DNA of 64,000 nt from Ferruginivarius sediminum (GTDB lineage: Bacteria; Pseudomonadota; Alphaproteobacteria; Kiloniellales; Rhodovibrionaceae), in assembly GCF_003344765.1 (NCBI RefSeq), contig NZ_QPMH01000006.1, positions 1 through 64,000 on the forward strand, in the 5' to 3' direction. The translations under genes were made by a program, and so were the position numbers. The notes under the pieces were generated by a model. That model had not been told where the DNA came from. It searched no databases and worked only from the letters and a program-made list of their open reading frames with translations. Of this stretch, positions 9,385 to 18,079 are shown piece after piece (position 1 is the stretch's first letter; each line of letters starts with the position of its first letter).

Positions 9385-10176
9385 TCACCGTCTCTCTTCA
9401 TACGACCCCTGGAGGTTTTCCATCTTGTCGACGAGCGCATCGACAGTCGCAGCAATCATGGCGTCGCCGGATTCCTTCGCCGCCACGTGCGGATTGCCGA
9501 AAATCGCCGCGTGTCCCTTCGCGGGCCGCGGCCGCCGGCCATAGGTTCGGACCGGCTCCATCGGCGCCACCAGGTCCCAGCCGACAAGCGGCGCATGAAC
9601 GCCACCCAGCCGGTCCATGTGGACGAGCTCCGGGCGCACGGAAAGTTGGAAGGAGGTCTCGAATTCACCGGCGTGCCCCATTCCGCCCACTTCGGATTTG
9701 CGCAGCGCATGGATTTGCTTGGCGCCCGGCTCCCAGTAACTGAACGCCGTTACTTTGAAATTGAACTGTTCATCGAGATCGTCGACGAGACGCCGGGCCA
9801 CGGCGTCATTTGCAGTGCCGTTCGGACGGTTCCCGTTCAAAATCAGCACGTGTTCGAAGCCGGAGCGAATAAGCGCGGCACAGACCTCGTAGACGAGTTC
9901 TTGATAGACAGGAATCGACAAAGAGATCGTACCGGGAAAGTTTTCGAAGGTCTTCGAGACTCCGTAACAGACGGCCGGCGCAACGACAGCGTCGATTCTT
10001 TTGGCAAGGAGCACCGCGATATGCTCCGCCTGGTGCGAATCGGTGTCTATAGGCATGTGCGGGCCGTGCGCCTCGGTGGCGCCAGTCGGCAAAATCACCA
10101 GCCGCTTGCTGTCGATTGCCCGCGCAACCTCGTCCTGCGTCATATGAGCCAACCGAACTTCTTTTACAGTCGTCAT
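9385..10176 (-). CDS. Creatininase-family cyclic-amide hydrolase, variant metal site
   Basis: 263 residues with the creatininase fold signature: GATEAHGPHMP (E35, H37), the DTDSH segment (D44/D46) and GHAGEFETS. Family members hydrolyse the cyclic amide of creatinine, or small formamide and carboxamide substrates, with two metal ions. The usual NGHGGN (or NGH-E in true creatininase) is NGNRPN here (114-119), so the histidine and the following acidic ligand of the second metal are replaced. The enzyme may bind one metal or use another ligand. GAGGGGAA precedes the ATG. In this cluster it is a candidate for opening a hydroxylated pyrimidine ring, alongside HyuAB; this is inference, and creatinine itself is unlikely given the ligand changes. 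Confidence 0.85.
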   Translation of the reverse strand: MTTVKEVRLAHMTQDEVARAIDSKRLVILPTGATEAHGPHMPIDTDSHQAEHIAVLLAKRIDAVVAPAVCYGVSKTFENFPGTISLSIPVYQELVYEVCAALIRSGFEHVLILNGNRPNGTANDAVARRLVDDLDEQFNFKVTAFSYWEPGAKQIHALRKSEVGGMGHAGEFETSFQLSVRPELVHMDRLGGVHAPLVGWDLVAPMEPVRTYGRRPRPAKGHAAIFGNPHVAAKESGDAMIAATVDALVDKMENLQGSYEERR

Positions 10177-10565
10177 GGCGGATTCCCCTCACGATCCCTG
10201 GCATCCGATTCGACTTTCGATTCATACAGCTTGTGCCGGTTTCTGAAACAGCTCCAGCCAGTAATGCACGAACACAAGCATTTTCTATTCACAATTAATT
10301 AAGATAAACGAAGTTGAAGTATCTAAATAACATGTAGTTTTATTTTTCTATATACATGGCAATCCGAACGAAAACACAATTATAAAAGTCCACTCTCTAA
10401 TTTTATTATGTCATTCGGCGAAACGATCCGCGCCTGCGTGGTGAAGCGCTTCCAGACCTCCGCACGATGACCGAAGGTCTCGTTGGAGGGGGGCCTACCC
10501 CTGTACACGAACCGGTAGATGCGTTCTGCTCATCCCATCGAACCGCCGCAGTCGATGTTTATGGC
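10177..10565. other. Gene-free, AT-rich promoter region of the creatininase-matB operon
   Basis: The gap between the creatininase-family gene and the HyuB terminator hairpin contains no convincing gene. The stretch 10270-10420 is strikingly AT-rich for this genome and should hold the minus-strand promoter. An inverted repeat CATGTA (10331-10336) / TACATG (10353-10358) with a 16-nt spacer lies about 155-180 bp upstream of the start. I see no clear -35/-10 pair. Positions 10430-10560 are GC-rich again and match nothing I know. Confidence 0.4.
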
Positions 10566-10593
10566 CCGGCCGGCGAGTGATGGCGCCGGCCGG
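10566..10593 (-). terminator. GC-only 10-bp hairpin just after hyuB
   Basis: CCGGCCGGCG, an 8-nt loop, then CGCCGGCCGG form a perfect 10-bp stem made only of G and C, 10 nt beyond the hyuB stop. There is no T-tract, so it is not a standard intrinsic terminator. It may protect the 3' end of the hyuAB transcript or act with Rho. Confidence 0.55.
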
Positions 10594-10603
10594 TCCACTC
10601 ATC

Positions 10604-12529
10604 TCAGGCGGCTCTACCGGGGCGCCGTCCCGCCTCGGGAGGGACCGCGAGCCAACCTTCGTCCGGATCGCTCCACCCCTCCGGCCACCGGATTCCACCG
10701 GCCGCCTTCTTCCGCTCGAACGATGCTCCGCGATCGTACATCGGCAGAGGATCCCGCGCACTGCGCATCGTTTCGCGGCGTTCCCGGGTCTGGACCTCGT
10801 CAACCTCGTAACGATAGCCCGCGCGGCGAAGCACGACGCCATAGTCGGCCAGGGCCGACTGCTCCGAAACGAGCCCGCAGGTGACGTCATAGGCGACCAT
10901 CTCCGGCTCGCGCGTCAGGGGATCCCCCCATCCGCCGCCGCCCGTGGTGATGATTCGGACAGTCTCGCCTGCGCCGACCACCACGTCGTCCGACATCCCC
11001 GGAACATGCTGAACCTCGCCGTTCTCACGGAAAACCGAGACTTTGTACGTGTCGCCGGACTTCCCGCCGTTGACACCGACACAAGGCAGGTCCGAGCGGT
11101 CGGCATTCGACAGAAGCGTCGACTTCTGCAGCGACCGCACCTGCTTGTCGTAGCCGAAACCGCCGCGACGATAGCCAGCGCCGCCGGAATCCTGCGCCAG
11201 GGCGAGTTGTTCGATCCGGATCGGGAACCGGGTCTCGGAGAACTCGACCGGCAGATTACGCGAATTCGGCACGATATGGACGACATCGCTGCCATCGGCC
11301 CAAGGCCGCCCCGGCGCGCCACCGCCAAGCACCTCGCGGAACAGGTAGAAATTGTCGCTCGTGTTGCCGCCGTGCATCCCCCAGATACGGATCGTCTCAT
11401 GGTCGGCAGGAACGCGCCCCTTGGTCGCCTTGGCCAGCACACCAGCAAACGTGCCGAGCACGCGCAGGAACAGGAAGAAGCGCATGCCGGTCGGTTTGCC
11501 GAAGGTTGGCGTGACCAGCGTGCCCTTCTCCGGGAACTTAACCTCGACGACGTCGAGCGCGCCCTCGTTGATATCGATCTCTGCCGCACGTTCCGGCGTA
11601 TCGGCCAGTGACCGGAGCACCGGCGCCACGAACTTGCGGATGAATTTGCCATCCGCGTAATCGATCGGCCAGTTGATCGGCCCGGCCGCCTCCGGATCCG
11701 TTCCGGTGAAGTCGAGAACGATCTTGTCCGGGGTCTTCGTCATCGTCAGCCGCAGGGCGTGCGGCGGATGATCGCGGTTGACGCCGTCGTTCTCGATATA
11801 GTCTTCCCACGAATAGACGCCGTCCTCGATCTTCGGCAGCAACTCGCGCCGGAGTGTTTCGGCGCAGTTCCCGATCATCGCGTCGAAGGCGGCTTCGAGC
11901 ACGTCGATTCCATAGCGCTCCGCCATCGCGACGATCCGGCGCGACCCCAGCAGAGCCGCGCCAATCTCGGCGTCCACATCGCCCCGTAGGTGCTCCCCCA
12001 GTCGCGAGTTCCGGAAGATGATGTTGTAGGCCGCCTGGTTCAGAACACCCTTGTCATAGAGCTTCATCGGAGGGATGACGAGACCCTCCGCCCACATGTC
12101 CTTTGCGCTGACCGGAAGGCTGCCCGGCACGGCGCCGCCGACATCGTCATGATGCCCGAAGACCTGGCTGAACCCGATAAGTTGCCCTTGATAAAAGATC
12201 GGTACCGTGGTGCAGAGATCGGGAACATGGCCGATCCCGCCGCAGGAGTTGTACGGATCGTTCCAGAGGAAGACGTCGCCCTCGTGGATGTCGCCTTCGT
12301 CGAAATACTCGAACACCGGCTCGACGAGCGCCGAGTAAGACCTGCCGGTCAGCTTCCGCCCGCCCGCATCGAACAGCGCGACGCGATAGTCGTGCTGATC
12401 TCTGATCATCGGAGATCGCGAAGTTCGCTCGACTGCTGCCTCAATTTCCAGTTCCGTAGACCGCACCGTGCCGGTGATCACCTCAAGCTCGATGGGCCCC
12501 AGTTTCGTCTTGGCGGAAGCATCAGGCAT
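10604..12529 (-). CDS. hyuB: Hydantoinase B / oxoprolinase-family subunit
   Basis: 641 residues matching the HyuB family (N-methylhydantoinase B, acetone and acetophenone carboxylase alpha-type subunits). Typical segments are FLWNDPYNSCGGIGHVPD, HHDDVGG, the glycine-rich GGAGYRRGG and GGGGWGDPLTREPE near the end. HyuA and HyuB together couple ATP hydrolysis to opening of cyclic imides or lactams (5-oxoproline, hydantoins) or to carboxylation of ketones. The start overlaps the hyuA stop by 8 nt, so the two are co-translated. No third carboxylase subunit is nearby, which favours a ring-opening role. In this island the likely substrate is the product of the molybdenum hydroxylase (inference). 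Confidence 0.9.
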   Translation of the reverse strand: MPDASAKTKLGPIELEVITGTVRSTELEIEAAVERTSRSPMIRDQHDYRVALFDAGGRKLTGRSYSALVEPVFEYFDEGDIHEGDVFLWNDPYNSCGGIGHVPDLCTTVPIFYQGQLIGFSQVFGHHDDVGGAVPGSLPVSAKDMWAEGLVIPPMKLYDKGVLNQAAYNIIFRNSRLGEHLRGDVDAEIGAALLGSRRIVAMAERYGIDVLEAAFDAMIGNCAETLRRELLPKIEDGVYSWEDYIENDGVNRDHPPHALRLTMTKTPDKIVLDFTGTDPEAAGPINWPIDYADGKFIRKFVAPVLRSLADTPERAAEIDINEGALDVVEVKFPEKGTLVTPTFGKPTGMRFFLFLRVLGTFAGVLAKATKGRVPADHETIRIWGMHGGNTSDNFYLFREVLGGGAPGRPWADGSDVVHIVPNSRNLPVEFSETRFPIRIEQLALAQDSGGAGYRRGGFGYDKQVRSLQKSTLLSNADRSDLPCVGVNGGKSGDTYKVSVFRENGEVQHVPGMSDDVVVGAGETVRIITTGGGGWGDPLTREPEMVAYDVTCGLVSEQSALADYGVVLRRAGYRYEVDEVQTRERRETMRSARDPLPMYDRGASFERKKAAGGIRWPEGWSDPDEGWLAVPPEAGRRPGRAA

Positions 12530-14576
12530 CGGTCTTCTCCAGGATCAGATTGCCATACTTGTCGGTGCGCGCGGCCCAGCTTGGCGATACCACGACGGTT
12601 GAGCCGTATTCCTCGATCACTGTCGGCCCCTGGACGGTTTGTTCGAGCGCCAGTTCGACGCGGTTGTAGATGTCGCACTCGACCCAACCGTGCCCGCGCC
12701 AATAGATACGGCGCATAGAGGCCGGTTCTCCCGCCCCGTCGCGATCCGGGCGTTCGGCCACCTTGGGCCGGTTCGCCTCGCCGATCGCCTGGACACGGAG
12801 ATTGACGAGTTCGACATCCTGCTCGCCTCGATAGTCGAAGCCGAAAGTCTCATGGTGAACGCGATGGAAGTCCTCCCACATGAATGCGATCGCGTCCTCA
12901 CCGCTCGCACCCTCAGGAATGGCGACGTTCACCTCGTGGCCCTCCCCGACGTAGCGCATATCGGCGAAACGGTGCAGCCGCACCTTGTTTTCCGGCACAC
13001 CTTCCGAGACAATTTCCGCGCGGCCTGTCGCCTCAAGATCTTGCCAGTTCGCCTCGATTTCGATCGTGTCCGCCGTTGACTCTTGGCGCACAAGCGTCCG
13101 TATGTAGTCCTGCTTCACATCACAGACGTGCAAACCATAGGCAGACAAGTTGCCTGGGTTGGGCGGCGAGAGCACGGTGCGCACGCCGAGGAACTCGGCG
13201 ACCTCGCACGCGAACAACGCCCCCGCGCCGCCGAAAGAGATCAACGCATAGCCGCTCGGATCCCTGCCGCGGGTCGTGGTGACCTGGCGGATACCGTGCA
13301 CCATGTTAGCGGTGGCGATCTCGAACACACCAGCTGCGACCTCTTCGGGCGACATTCCGAACTGCTTGCCCAGATCCCGGTAGGCCGCCTGCGCCGATCC
13401 TATGTCGAGTTCGAGCTCGCCGCCGACCAGCGCCTCAGGAAGCCGCCCAAGCACGGCAGCCGCGTCGGTTACGGTGGGTTGCTGACCACCGCGGCGGTAG
13501 CAGATCGGCCCCGGAACAGCACCGGAACTGTGCGGCCCGACCTTCAGGTTCTCGTAATCGTCGACCCACGCCAGCGACCCGCCCCCGGTTCCGACGGTCA
13601 CGATGTCGAGCATCGGCGTCTTGACGGGGTAATTTTCGATCATCGAGTAGCTGGTCATCTGCGGTTCCAACCCGGTGACCAGTGACATGTCCGTCGAGGT
13701 CCCGCCCACATCGAGTGTCAGGATATTCTCGTAGCCGGCAAGACGCGACATGTGTACCGCGCCGAGCACACCGCCCGCAGGTCCCGACAAAAGCATCGTG
13801 ACCGGCCTTTGTCCGGCGGTCTTGTGCTTCACGACGCCACCATTCGACTGCATGATAAGGAATGGGATGTCGCCAGCCTCTTCGTTCACCGAGTCGCTCG
13901 CCCGCTGCAGGTACGTTTGGCAGTAGGGCTTGACCATGACGTCAATGAGCGTCGTCATCGCCCGTTCGTATTCGCGGTACTCTGGGAGTACGCGCGACGA
14001 CAGCGAAACGAAGACGTCCGGGTACCGATCGGCGATAAGGCGGCCGACCCGCTCTTCGTGCGCGCCGTTTGCATAGGAATGCAGCAAGCAGACACCGATG
14101 CACTTGACGCCCTGCTCAACCAGCGCGTCAACCGCTTCCATGGTAGCCGCCTCGTCCAACGCCTCTAGTTCGGCCCCGGTCTGATCCAGCCGGCCGGGCG
14201 CCTCGCGAACCAAGTGCAGTGGCACCAATCTCGGGGGCTTCACCCAGAACAGCGAGTTGCCATAGCCGTCCGGAACGGACTGGCGCGCAATCTCGATCAG
14301 ATGGCGGAATCCCTTGGTGACGATGAGTCCGAGCCCGTCGAACTTGTGCTCCAGTACCGCGTTCGTGGCGGTGGTGGAGCCGTGAAGCAGCTGCGTCACT
14401 TCTTTGCCAGTGCGCCCCGCGGCCTCGAGGACCTTGCTGATTCCATCGAGCAGCCCCTCGCTCGGGTTTGATGGGGTACTCGGGGTTTTGATGACGTACT
14501 GCTTGCCGCTGCCCTCATCAATAGCGACAACATCGGTGAACGTGCCGCCGGTATCGATTGCGATTCTTAAGCTCAT
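12522..14576 (-). CDS. hyuA: Hydantoinase A / oxoprolinase-family ATP-binding subunit
   Basis: 684 residues beginning with the actin-fold phosphate loop DTGGTFTDVV (8-17) and LHGSTTATNA, followed later by LTLDVGGTSTDMSLV, all marks of the HyuA family ATPase subunit. It phosphorylates or activates the cyclic amide, which the HyuB partner then processes. It is first in a two-gene operon. No strong Shine-Dalgarno precedes the ATG at 14576; instead a site resembling half of the coxM palindrome lies 9 bp upstream (14585-14602), so repression by the island regulator at or near the translation start is possible. Whether the substrate is a hydantoin, a dihydropyrimidine or barbiturate cannot be told from sequence. 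Confidence 0.9.
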   Translation of the reverse strand: MSLRIAIDTGGTFTDVVAIDEGSGKQYVIKTPSTPSNPSEGLLDGISKVLEAAGRTGKEVTQLLHGSTTATNAVLEHKFDGLGLIVTKGFRHLIEIARQSVPDGYGNSLFWVKPPRLVPLHLVREAPGRLDQTGAELEALDEAATMEAVDALVEQGVKCIGVCLLHSYANGAHEERVGRLIADRYPDVFVSLSSRVLPEYREYERAMTTLIDVMVKPYCQTYLQRASDSVNEEAGDIPFLIMQSNGGVVKHKTAGQRPVTMLLSGPAGGVLGAVHMSRLAGYENILTLDVGGTSTDMSLVTGLEPQMTSYSMIENYPVKTPMLDIVTVGTGGGSLAWVDDYENLKVGPHSSGAVPGPICYRRGGQQPTVTDAAAVLGRLPEALVGGELELDIGSAQAAYRDLGKQFGMSPEEVAAGVFEIATANMVHGIRQVTTTRGRDPSGYALISFGGAGALFACEVAEFLGVRTVLSPPNPGNLSAYGLHVCDVKQDYIRTLVRQESTADTIEIEANWQDLEATGRAEIVSEGVPENKVRLHRFADMRYVGEGHEVNVAIPEGASGEDAIAFMWEDFHRVHHETFGFDYRGEQDVELVNLRVQAIGEANRPKVAERPDRDGAGEPASMRRIYWRGHGWVECDIYNRVELALEQTVQGPTVIEEYGSTVVVSPSWAARTDKYGNLILEKTDA

Positions 14577-14584
14577 GCCGGCTT

Positions 14585-14602
14585 ATGTCCGTTATGTGGA
14601 TA
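14585..14602. promoter_or_regulatory. Operator-like site before hyuA
   Basis: ATGTCCGTTATGTGGATA shares its TCCGTT core and the GGATA half with the palindrome before coxM (25805-25833) and the TCCGTTTA core with a site before iclR (27066-27078). It lies 9 bp upstream of the hyuA ATG. Likely a binding site of the island IclR regulator; inferred from similarity only. Confidence 0.4.
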
Positions 14603-15210
14603 CGCTGTTCGTTTATCAACCTATACGCCCGCGTTAGACCTGTCAACGCCGAAGTGTGGAAGTTGCGGCGGACAGTCCAGATTCATGCGTCGGGCCGAAA
14701 CCTGTATGTTCGGAGAAATCTGCACTTATACGGAGGTTTCGCACGCGAATTGGACACAATTATCGCCGCGCGCACGTGGCGAAAAGAGCCAAACAGAATG
14801 GGCACACTATCCTCATAATTCGGCTATTATGCCCATATTACAGGCACGGTATGATGGTCTGTCGGAACCAAGAGAAATTGCAGGCGCGTTACGGCGTTGC
14901 GTGTATTCGACCTCGGCAGCCCGTGTCGACAACGCGCCGGTCGATGAGATCCGCAAGCAACCGCACCGGCCGCCGGACGCGGGCGGCCTCGTGGTATTCG
15001 CCGCCGCGCTGCCCGGCGAAGATCGCCGATACGAGTCTCGTCACGAACAATACACCCCGCCAAGTCGCAGCGGGTGGATCCGTGACGGGCATGCGCGCCT
15101 CAATTCGTTGGCACGATGCGGAATCAGGATGGCAGAGCTCCGTCTCTCCAGGATGCCGATTTTCCGGTAGGCTTACCGGGTCGAGGTGAGTTCATATTTT
15201 CTCGTCGAAC
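14603..15210. other. Gene-free region between hyuA and the porin terminator
   Basis: Around 600 bp without a convincing gene. Short open frames on both strands here lack recognisable domains and good ribosome sites. The region upstream of hyuA must contain that operon's promoter. The remainder could be remnant DNA; I recognise no transposase in it. Confidence 0.4.
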
Positions 15211-15256
15211 AAAATAAAAAAAGGAGTGAACGCGCCACGAATAGCGGTCCACTCCT
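15211..15256 (-). terminator. Intrinsic terminator downstream of the Tsx-like porin
   Basis: Read on the minus strand, AGGAGTG and CACTCCT pair as a 7-bp stem around a 21-nt loop, immediately followed by TTTTTTATTTT. This is a standard Rho-independent terminator about 150 bp after the porin stop. A second inverted repeat, CGGAAGG/CCTTCCG at 15284-15308, lies just before it. Confidence 0.7.
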
Positions 15257-15407
15257 GATGCCTCGACATCCCAGTCCGGGTTACGGAAGGAAGGCATTCG
15301 ACCTTCCGATCGCCGAGAGACCGATGCACTCGCACCGACCCGGTCCGAGCACCGAATCAGCCTCCAAGTCTTTCAGATAGAAGGTGATCCGACGATCGGC
15401 TCGCGCC

Positions 15408-16265
15408 CTAGAACCGGTATCCGACAAGCGCTTGCCAAACGTTGTCGGTCACACCATCCACACCGAACTTGTTGTGCCACCAACTGAACTCCGTCCCGAG
15501 CGTGAGTTGGCCCGGCGAATTAAAGATCAAATCACCAAGGTCCAGGCGAAGCTGCGGCTGCGCCACGATTTGAGGCTCCGTGCCGGAGCCTTGATCGCCG
15601 ATGAAATCGACGAACCCCCGAAATTCGAACTTCAACCCCTGAACTTCGAACGGCATACTCCAACTTGGTGTAATCTGGTAAGTCGTATCCAGATTGCTAT
15701 CGCTGACATCGTCATAAGCGTATGTGTCCAGCTGAAAGAACGTGAACCCGGGAATATTGAAATTCCAACTCGGTCCATAGGTCAATATTCTTACATCATT
15801 TCCAGCATTGACACCCACGCTTAAGGAAACGTCCTGGAACCCAAGACCCTCTGCCACATTTGCAGACAGGTCGTGACCGGTTACCTTTCCGATACTGATT
15901 CTGGGATAGTATTCTCCATATACCCTCGTGTTCTCATCGCCATTGCTTTCGAACACGGCGTCGAAGAAGAAGTAGTTGTCGCCGTAAGTCCACGTACTGA
16001 AGTGCTCGAACGTCAGGGTGACGGCATCGGTCCCGTCGTCACCGTTTGATCCGAGTTCATAGTCCGTGCCGTACAAAACATCGACGCCTGTGCTGCTAAA
16101 ATCTGCAGCAATACCATTCCCCGGAATACAAAGCGCCGCGACACCCATGAATGCCAATGTGCGGTTTACGTTAGCTCGGTGTATATTAATAGCGTATTTT
16201 AGATCATTCAAAATTTCTCCAATACGCGAGGCACCACACTTGTCGTATCCTTGTATCTCGTACAT
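15408..16265 (-). CDS. Tsx-like outer-membrane nucleoside channel
   Basis: A 285-residue beta-barrel candidate whose body (from about residue 55) alternates polar and aromatic strands and ends in a terminal aromatic residue (ALVGYRF), as outer-membrane proteins do. Layout and the final strand resemble Tsx, the nucleoside channel of enterobacteria (YLVVGYNF in E. coli). I start at the ATG at 16265 because GGGAGG lies 7 nt before it. The leader is odd: 34 residues precede the hydrophobic core ending GNGIAA, longer than an ordinary signal peptide. The neighbouring BMP-type importer makes nucleoside or base uptake the natural role. It has its own 229-bp leader and terminator. Confidence 0.65.
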   Translation of the reverse strand: MYEIQGYDKCGASRIGEILNDLKYAINIHRANVNRTLAFMGVAALCIPGNGIAADFSSTGVDVLYGTDYELGSNGDDGTDAVTLTFEHFSTWTYGDNYFFFDAVFESNGDENTRVYGEYYPRISIGKVTGHDLSANVAEGLGFQDVSLSVGVNAGNDVRILTYGPSWNFNIPGFTFFQLDTYAYDDVSDSNLDTTYQITPSWSMPFEVQGLKFEFRGFVDFIGDQGSGTEPQIVAQPQLRLDLGDLIFNSPGQLTLGTEFSWWHNKFGVDGVTDNVWQALVGYRF

Positions 16266-16494
16266 TTCATACCTCCCTGATAGTCTCCGTGGATGTTTTC
16301 GTCGGATGGACCAAAGCCTTACGCTGAGCACAAATCCCCCCTTCACGTCGCAAAGGCTCGATGCAACGCGTGGAGTTGGACGGGACGACTTGTTAAATGA
16401 CGAAAGGGCGGACAACCGCCAGTTTCAGGTTGCTTTTGGTATAAGTCCCCTTACCCAGGCTATCCAATCGACCTCACGGCGTTGCGTGGCCTGT

Positions 16495-17091
16495 TTATTT
16501 TTCTTTTCGTTTAAAAAACGCGCCCAGCCACGCAAGCAGTGAACGCATCAGAATCGAGAAACCCGGCAACGCTTGCGAGCTCGGTTGCGCGGAAGCCGAG
16601 GATTCTGGGGCGTGCGACTCCGCGGCGCCATTACTACCGGACGTATGCGACGACAGGTTCGCATCCGCATTGCGCACGAAATCCGCGATCAGGACGTCAG
16701 CGACCTCCTCGATGATCCCGGTCCGGCCGAATTGCGCGATTGCGCCGGAAAGTTGTACGTCCGTCGTCACGTGGACCTTCGTGGCCGCGTCAGCCTCCGT
16801 CACTTGAACGGCCATGGTCATCTTGCCGCGGCTTCCACCCTTCTTGTCGACCCCCTTGCCGGTCACATCGATCCTGTTATTCGCATCGTCGTAGACAACG
16901 TCGGCAGCACCTTCGAAGGCCGTCTGGAACGGACCCACCTTCATCAACATTTTTCCGACGTGCTTGCCGGTCTCATCCTTGTCTTCGTATTGGGCGCCGG
17001 GCAAACAGCGGGCGACTGTGGGAATATCCTTAAAAAACGCCCACACGTCGTCGCGGCTTCGGCCGATCTCAAATTCATGTTGCAGCTTCAT
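16495..17091 (-). CDS. coxG: CoxG-family (SRPBCC) protein, membrane-tailed
   Basis: 198 residues with the CoxG fold (MKLQHEFEIGRSRDDVWAFF, CLPGAQ, then GPFQTAFEG). CoxG proteins accompany molybdenum hydroxylases of the CO dehydrogenase family and help attach them to the membrane or pass electrons to the quinone pool. A hydrophobic C-terminal segment (FSILMRSLLAWLGAFF) followed by basic residues fits a membrane tail, after a Ser/Ala-rich linker. It is last in the cox-transporter operon, 46 nt after the permease. CoxD, CoxE and CoxF, which mature true CO dehydrogenase, are absent. Confidence 0.85.
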   Translation of the reverse strand: MKLQHEFEIGRSRDDVWAFFKDIPTVARCLPGAQYEDKDETGKHVGKMLMKVGPFQTAFEGAADVVYDDANNRIDVTGKGVDKKGGSRGKMTMAVQVTEADAATKVHVTTDVQLSGAIAQFGRTGIIEEVADVLIADFVRNADANLSSHTSGSNGAAESHAPESSASAQPSSQALPGFSILMRSLLAWLGAFFKRKEK

Positions 17092-17137
17092 CCTGGTCTA
17101 CTCCTGAGTGAGGCTACGGACGAGCAAGCTTGGCAGC

Positions 17138-18067
17138 CTACCGCCGTTCCTCGCGCACATAGGGTTCTCCCAGAGCCGCGGGGACGCCGCTGTGGCGGGT
17201 GCGGTCGAGGCTGACCCAAACCATGGCGCAAAGCGTCGCAACATACGGCAGCATGAGAACGAAGTACTGAGGCACCTGCAGGCCGACCGCGGCAACTCGC
17301 GGAATCAGCGCTTCGATGCAGCCGAACAGAACCGCCCCAGCAAGCGCAGGCCAGAACTGCCAACGCGCGAAAATCATGAGCGCGATGGCGATCCACCCTC
17401 GCCCTCCGGCCATGTCGTCGACCCAGATCTTCGACACGCCGACAGACAGGTAGCCACCGGCCAGGCCAATGAGCATCGCGCCCGAAACGACGGCCAGATA
17501 CCGATACAGGCTGACGGAAACCCCAGTTGAATCTGCGGCCGCGGGGTTTTCTCCCACCGCACGAATTTGCAGGCCGATCTCCGTCCGCTTGAAGACGAAG
17601 ACAGCGCCGGCGAACAACGCGACGGTCAAATAGACTATGGCGTCCTGATTGAAGAGGATCGGGCCAAGCACTGGAATGTCAGTCAGTAGGCCGAAATCAA
17701 GCTGATCGAGCCCGGAAAACGAACGGCTCGTCCAGCCGTTCCGTGCGGCGATCAGCGATGTAAGACCCTGGGCAAAGAACACGATGGTCAGGCCCGAAAT
17801 CACTTGGTTCATCCGAAGGTTGATCACGAGCAGCGCGAACAGAAGCGACAACGCCCCACCGGCCAGTGCGGCAAGAACGAACGCAAACATCGGGCTTCCC
17901 GTCGTCAGCATCGCACCGGCGCCGGCGTTGGCGCCAACGAGCAGATAGCCTTCTGCACCGAGATTCAGCACCCCGGATCGTTCGCAGACGATCAGGCCCA
18001 GCGCGGCCAGCGCGAATGGAACCGCTGATTGCGGCACGTTGGAAAGCCAGTTGATCAGGAACTCCAT
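17138..18067 (-). CDS. ABC importer permease, nucleoside/BMP type (second subunit)
   Basis: 309 residues, almost entirely hydrophobic helices, of the BPD_transp_2 class paired with BMP-type binding proteins (NupQ, YufQ type). GVLNLGAEGYLLVGA and the GRGWIAIALMIFARWQFWPAL (cited by composition) stretch are conserved in this class. It forms the membrane pore with the preceding permease and takes the substrate from the BMP protein into the cytoplasm. The gene starts 12 nt after the first permease. The end is KR-rich, as in cytosolic tails. Confidence 0.87.
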   Translation of the reverse strand: MEFLINWLSNVPQSAVPFALAALGLIVCERSGVLNLGAEGYLLVGANAGAGAMLTTGSPMFAFVLAALAGGALSLLFALLVINLRMNQVISGLTIVFFAQGLTSLIAARNGWTSRSFSGLDQLDFGLLTDIPVLGPILFNQDAIVYLTVALFAGAVFVFKRTEIGLQIRAVGENPAAADSTGVSVSLYRYLAVVSGAMLIGLAGGYLSVGVSKIWVDDMAGGRGWIAIALMIFARWQFWPALAGAVLFGCIEALIPRVAAVGLQVPQYFVLMLPYVATLCAMVWVSLDRTRHSGVPAALGEPYVREERR

Positions 18068-18079
18068 CGAGTGGCCTTT

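Noticed and set aside
9385..14576. Creatinine to N-methylhydantoin to sarcosine pathway
   Set aside because: HyuAB and a creatininase-like gene fit superficially, but the creatininase metal ligands are changed and no N-carbamoylsarcosine amidase, sarcosine oxidase or creatinine deaminase is present.
10604..14576. Acetone or acetophenone carboxylase
   Set aside because: No third (gamma or small) subunit and no ketone-related genes nearby; ring opening of a cyclic amide fits the context better.
14656..15189. Possible genes between hyuA and the porin (both strands)
   Set aside because: No recognisable domain, no good start signals, and biased composition; left as gene-free.
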